From an uncultured Eubacteriales bacterium (lineage in GTDB: Bacteria; Bacillota; Clostridia; Christensenellales; Pumilibacteraceae), in contig USNB01000007.1 in the NCBI GenBank assembly GCA_900555875.1, positions 1 through 17,832 of the forward strand: 17,832 bases of DNA, in the 5' to 3' direction. Both the position numbers and the translations under genes were made by a program. The notes under the pieces were generated by a model. The model was not told where the DNA came from, searched no databases, and saw only the letters and a program-made list of their open reading frames with translations. Shown in pieces: positions 14,540-17,832 of the stretch (within the stretch, counting starts at the first letter, position 1; each line of letters starts with the position of its first letter).

Positions 14540-15241
14540 TTGAAAAAGATATTCGGATATTTCACGATCGCGGAAGCCGCGCTGTGGTGCATTTCTGTCG
14601 CGCTCATAACCGTTTCGTTCGCAGTGTTCGACAGGACCAACGTGCTCGCGTTCATAGCGTCGCTCATAGGCGTGACGTCGCTGATATTCATCGCGAAAGG
14701 CAACCCCGTAGGACAAGCGCTCACCATAACGTTCAGCGTGCTTTACGGCATAATATCGCTGACCTTCGCGTATTACGGCGAGATGATAACCTACCTCGGC
14801 ATGACGGCGCCCATGGCGGTGTTCTCCCTTATCTCGTGGCTGCGCAATCCTTACAAGGGGCAGCGGTCGCAGGTCGCGGTCAACCGGATCGGCAAAGCGG
14901 AGACCGCGCTGATGTTTGTTGCGGCGCTCGCCGTCACGGCGGGATTTTACTTCATCCTCGCGGCGTTCGACACCGCCAACATCGTGCCGAGCACGATATC
15001 GGTAACGACGAGTTTCATCGCCGTGTATCTGACGTTCAGGCGCAGCGCGTACTATGCCCTCGCCTATGCCGCAAACGACATCGTGCTCATCGTGTTATGG
15101 TCGCTCGCTACGGCGGAGAGCATGGAATATCTGTCCGTAGTCGTATGCTTCTCCGCATTCCTCGCAAACGACATATACGGCTTCATCAGCTGGCGGGCAA
15201 TGAGCAGACGGCAGCTCGGAACGCCGGAAAAACACGAATGA
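14540..15241 (+). CDS. pnuC: PnuC-type membrane transporter (nicotinamide riboside family)
   Basis: 233 residues, a normal PnuC length. About seven hydrophobic helices span the protein. SLISWLRNPYK near residue 98-108 matches the W-x-x-NP signature of the family, and the C-terminus carries the FLANDIYGFISW stretch. PnuC proteins take up nicotinamide riboside or, in relatives, other vitamins (thiamine, riboflavin); the substrate cannot be fixed here. The start is TTG at 14540 with GGAGGT (14530-14535) just before it; no better ATG is close. Upstream are a consensus promoter and a structured leader; downstream a strong bidirectional terminator makes the gene a single unit. Confidence 0.82.
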   Translation: MKKIFGYFTIAEAALWCISVALITVSFAVFDRTNVLAFIASLIGVTSLIFIAKGNPVGQALTITFSVLYGIISLTFAYYGEMITYLGMTAPMAVFSLISWLRNPYKGQRSQVAVNRIGKAETALMFVAALAVTAGFYFILAAFDTANIVPSTISVTTSFIAVYLTFRRSAYYALAYAANDIVLIVLWSLATAESMEYLSVVVCFSAFLANDIYGFISWRAMSRRQLGTPEKHE

Positions 15242-15250
15242 CCGCATACG

Positions 15251-15283
15251 AAAAAGCGGAAAGCGCTCGGCTTTCCGCTTTTT
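15251..15283. terminator. Strong bidirectional terminator between pnuC and ferritin
   Basis: AAAAAGCGGAAAGC (15251-15264) pairs perfectly over 14 bases with GCTTTCCGCTTTTT (15270-15283) around a five-base loop. The A and T runs serve both converging genes. Confidence 0.93.
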
Positions 15284-15304
15284 GTCATATCATCCGCAAA
15301 GACT

Positions 15305-15826
15305 TCAGGCGTTCGCGGGAAGGTTGGTCGAAGGCACGTATGTGCGCGCGGCGAGCTCCTGATTGAGCATGTACAGCCCCTTGGGATCGCCGCCGAACAG
15401 TTTCATCTTTTTGATGAGCTCTTCGGCGTTCTTCTCTTCCTCGCCCTGCTCTTTTACGAACCAATCGAGGAACTGCATGGTCTTGTAATCCCTTACGTCG
15501 CCCGCCGCATTGTATATGGCGGTAATGAGCGACGTTACGTATCTCTCATGCTCAAGGCCCGCCTCGAGCGGATCGATATACGAACCGAGTTTTGCGTCGG
15601 GCGCGTCTATCTTGCCGAACGTCACCCTGACGCCGCTGTCTATGAGATACGCGCGGATCATGATCGCATGATCGCGCTCTTCTTTTGCCTGCACCTCGTA
15701 CCAGTTACGGAAACCGTCCAGCCCTTCGTCGGCATAGTAATTGGCGAATTCCATATAAAGATATGCGGAATACAGTTCCTTGTTCACCTGCTCGTTGAGC
15801 AGCTCTGCAACCTTTTTATCCAGCAT
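15305..15826 (-). CDS. Ferritin (iron storage)
   Basis: 173 residues from the ATG at 15826, chosen because CCGGAGGT lies 8-9 bases upstream; an in-frame ATG at 15853 would place that site inside the gene. The four-helix bundle shows the ferroxidase residues: Glu in NKELYSAYLYM, Glu and His in AKEERDHAIM, Glu in LEHERYVTS and EQGEEEKNAEEL. Family members oxidise Fe(II) and store iron in a 24-subunit cytosolic shell. Length and motifs fit bacterial non-haem FtnA. A consensus promoter precedes it, and the terminator at 15251-15283 follows closely. Confidence 0.95.
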   Translation of the reverse strand: MLDKKVAELLNEQVNKELYSAYLYMEFANYYADEGLDGFRNWYEVQAKEERDHAIMIRAYLIDSGVRVTFGKIDAPDAKLGSYIDPLEAGLEHERYVTSLITAIYNAAGDVRDYKTMQFLDWFVKEQGEEEKNAEELIKKMKLFGGDPKGLYMLNQELAARTYVPSTNLPANA

Positions 15827-15857
15827 TGCACTTACCTCCGGATTTATTTTCATCGTT

Positions 15858-15886
15858 ATTATACAACTGCCGCGGGAAAAAATCAA
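15858..15886 (-). promoter_or_regulatory. Promoter of the ferritin gene
   Basis: Minus strand: TTGATT (15881-15886), 17-base spacer, TATAAT (15858-15863). The leader is only about 25 bases. The -35 box lies 15 bases after the peptidase stop, and no terminator separates the two genes, so read-through is possible. No Fur box was recognised. Confidence 0.85.
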
Positions 15887-15901
15887 GCGCAGCGAACGTG
15901 C

Positions 15902-17832
15902 TCAGCTCCATATCGCAAACGAATCGACTGCAAGCGACGGACAGATCATCCTTATCGTATGGCAGCCGCTGCCGAGATCGCCGGATACGCACGCATCTTC
16001 GCCGACCGCTTCGAAACTTATCCGCACGCCGTCCGCATATGCTTCGGGCGTTCCTCCGCACGCCAAGATCGCAAAGCGCGACCCGACGAACGTAAAGCTC
16101 ACTTCAGCATTGCCGCCGCTCTCATAAACATGCCCGTACTGAGCGAGCGCTCCCCGCACTTTCCAATCGCCGCGCCATACAAACATACCGTCGTCGGGCG
16201 AGACCTTCTTTCCGCCGCCTATCATATACGAAAATCCCGCGTAACGATATGCTATGTATCGGTCGCCGTTGGCAGTGGGCATCGTATCGGTAACGTGCAG
16301 ACGGTATACGCGTACTTCCGCAGCGGGAAACGTCACGATAAGATCGCTTCCCGAACGCCGTGACGAGGTCTCGTCCGCAAGCAGGCGCATATCCTCCTCG
16401 CTCATCCCGCCGTAAAGCTCAAATTCCGTCGGAAGGTACAGGCGCGAAGGCGCGCCGTACACCGTAAACGCGTTTGCGCGGACGGTATCATCCAGCGAGA
16501 CGGTGACTTCAAAAAAATTTTCCGCACTTATGTCCGTTCTGTCCGAATGGATATAATTGTTTTCGTCGTCATCGAAAAGCGCGGATATGGGATAATTCGC
16601 ATCCCATGGAGAATAGACGGAAGATATGCACGTCTGGTTCGCGTCATACGGCTCGGAATGAGAGTAATCGTAATCGTGCGTATAAAAATATTCGGACTCG
16701 AAACGCCCGTCGCCGATCCCCTGCGAAAAGGACAGCACGAAAGTCACGTCCTCTATCCCGAACGCGCCGTCGGACTTCTTGAGGCTGACGGTCGCAAGGA
16801 TATCTCCGGAATCTTCGTCGCCGTCCGGCGTCCAGATATATGTCCCGCCGCCCTTGCTCGTTATCCTTCCGCTTTCGGGATCGGAAACGCTTTTGACAGT
16901 CACATCAATCCCCTCCGGCGCGACTATGCTGCCCTGAAGATCGAACTCAAAAGGTTCTCCTTCTGCCACTACGTACGGCTGCACGGTGCGGGAATACAGC
17001 GTTTCGCCGCCCGAAAGAAAGCTCCTTCCCGTCTGGAATATGGTCGCGACTGGCACGAATACGGGCATATCCTTTGCTGCGTACTCCGCGGTAAGCTCGT
17101 CCGAAATATCGAGATGCAGCACATCTTCGAAATAATATGTCATGTCGTAGCCCGTTACGTCGCTCAACGACGAATACCATACGTCCGCACTGCCGAACGT
17201 ACCTCCGCACGCCGCTGCCGAACGGACGAATACATCCTGTCCGAAGGAATGAAGCAGATCGGCATAGGTATCCAGCCCGCTGTTTGCCGTCGTGCGGGAC
17301 ACCGTCTGCCGCAGCGCCCAGCTCGGATTGGTGTATCTGTTCCAGCCGTCGGCATAACTTCCCTCGCCCGGCTCGCCGGCGGCGCGACGCGCGGACGCTC
17401 TCGTGAACAGACTGTATGAAACGAGGCTGACGGCATTGTTCGTCACTTCACTGGGATAGGATGATGAACCGTCTATCCCGAATTTCTGATAGTGATGATT
17501 GAACTCGTGTATACAGCCCCAGAAATTTCCGGACGGATCGTCGGTCGCGCTCCGTTCGTCCAGAGCCGCGATCATCGCGGACGGAGGGCAGTTGACAGTA
17601 TGCCGTCCCACGAAAGCCACCATGCTGCCGGCAGCGACGAACGGATCGTATAAAAAAGTTATGCCCGTATTGCCGCCCGATCCGGCGGGGATCCTATTGG
17701 ATACGAGGGCTATCTTATCCCAAAGCACTGCCGCCCGCTGCAATTCCTCATAGCCGAATCCGGCTGCCCGCGCTTTCGGTCCGGAATGCCTGACTCCGTC
17801 ATCCCACACTTCGAGGTCGAAATACGGAGCTG
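15902..17832 (-). CDS. M60-like metallopeptidase with carbohydrate-binding-like domains (5' end outside window)
   Basis: The frame is open to the window edge, so at least 643 residues are seen and the N-terminus is missing. The zinc site is GCIHEFNHHYQ (about 17496-17517), with a likely third ligand Glu 16 residues after the second His, in YPSEVTNN. This fits the M60 (enhancin/mucinase-like) pattern HExxH(8,28)E. Next come an Ig-like segment (FEFDLQGSIVAPEG ... YIWTPDGDE) and an F5/8 type C (CBM32-like) domain (NYPISALFDDDENNYIHSD ... YRLHVTD). A final beta-rich domain of about 90 residues ends DSFAIWS. M60 peptidases of gut bacteria cleave glycosylated mucin-type proteins, and the sugar-binding domains fit that. 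The protein is likely secreted, but the signal peptide cannot be seen. GCIHEFNHHYQ was read directly; substrate is inferred. Confidence 0.85.
   Translation of the reverse strand, partial: APYFDLEVWDDGVRHSGPKARAAGFGYEELQRAAVLWDKIALVSNRIPAGSGGNTGITFLYDPFVAAGSMVAFVGRHTVNCPPSAMIAALDERSATDDPSGNFWGCIHEFNHHYQKFGIDGSSSYPSEVTNNAVSLVSYSLFTRASARRAAGEPGEGSYADGWNRYTNPSWALRQTVSRTTANSGLDTYADLLHSFGQDVFVRSAAACGGTFGSADVWYSSLSDVTGYDMTYYFEDVLHLDISDELTAEYAAKDMPVFVPVATIFQTGRSFLSGGETLYSRTVQPYVVAEGEPFEFDLQGSIVAPEGIDVTVKSVSDPESGRITSKGGGTYIWTPDGDEDSGDILATVSLKKSDGAFGIEDVTFVLSFSQGIGDGRFESEYFYTHDYDYSHSEPYDANQTCISSVYSPWDANYPISALFDDDENNYIHSDRTDISAENFFEVTVSLDDTVRANAFTVYGAPSRLYLPTEFELYGGMSEEDMRLLADETSSRRSGSDLIVTFPAAEVRVYRLHVTDTMPTANGDRYIAYRYAGFSYMIGGGKKVSPDDGMFVWRGDWKVRGALAQYGHVYESGGNAEVSFTFVGSRFAILACGGTPEAYADGVRISFEAVGEDACVSGDLGSGCHTIRMICPSLAVDSFAIWS

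Overview
The window joins two unlike regions. Positions 1 to about 2760 (+ strand) look like part of a small integrated replicon. It carries the tail of an upstream gene, a Zot-like P-loop ATPase, a small basic protein, a stem-loop origin with the nonanucleotide TAGTATTAC in its loop, a two-domain CRESS-type replication initiator (HUH endonuclease plus superfamily 3 helicase), and a small ORF that lies over strong inverted repeats. A geminivirus/circovirus-like Rep, its matching origin and a filamentous-phage-like assembly ATPase make this the most unusual part of the window. The left end lies outside the window. The right end is not marked by any attachment site I could recognise.

From about 2850 on, the sequence looks like the chromosome of an anaerobic, probably gut or rumen, member of the Bacillota (Clostridia-like). 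This is an inference from an AgrC-like kinase with a LytTR regulator, a lipoprotein signal, strong Shine-Dalgarno sites, TTG starts, glycoside hydrolase family 3 (GH3) enzymes in the permuted domain order known from Ruminococcus and Butyrivibrio, InlB-type repeats and an M60 peptidase. No 16S or other strict taxonomic marker is present.

Positions 3119-11697 (minus strand) form an apparent operon for surface glycan breakdown. In transcription order it holds a large membrane-anchored permuted GH3 enzyme broken by a frameshift, a lipoprotein with three InlB-like repeats and a carbohydrate-binding-like domain, and a second permuted GH3 enzyme with a membrane helix at each end. A terminator follows. 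Upstream of this operon, also on the minus strand, lie a LytTR response regulator (12101-12846) and an AgrC-like histidine kinase (12843-14201). The regulator frame is broken at a run of nine G (coding strand); one more G, or two fewer, would restore a full-length protein. Upstream of both the kinase promoter and the GH3 operon promoter I find GTT-centred direct repeats with a 21-bp period, 9-10 bp from the -35 box. This is the geometry of LytTR sites, so the two-component system probably controls itself and the GH3 operon.

The last part holds a divergent PnuC-type transporter gene with a consensus promoter and a structured leader (14395-15241), a ferritin gene with a consensus promoter (15305-15886, minus), and a 5'-truncated M60-like metallopeptidase with carbohydrate-binding-like domains (15902-17832, minus).
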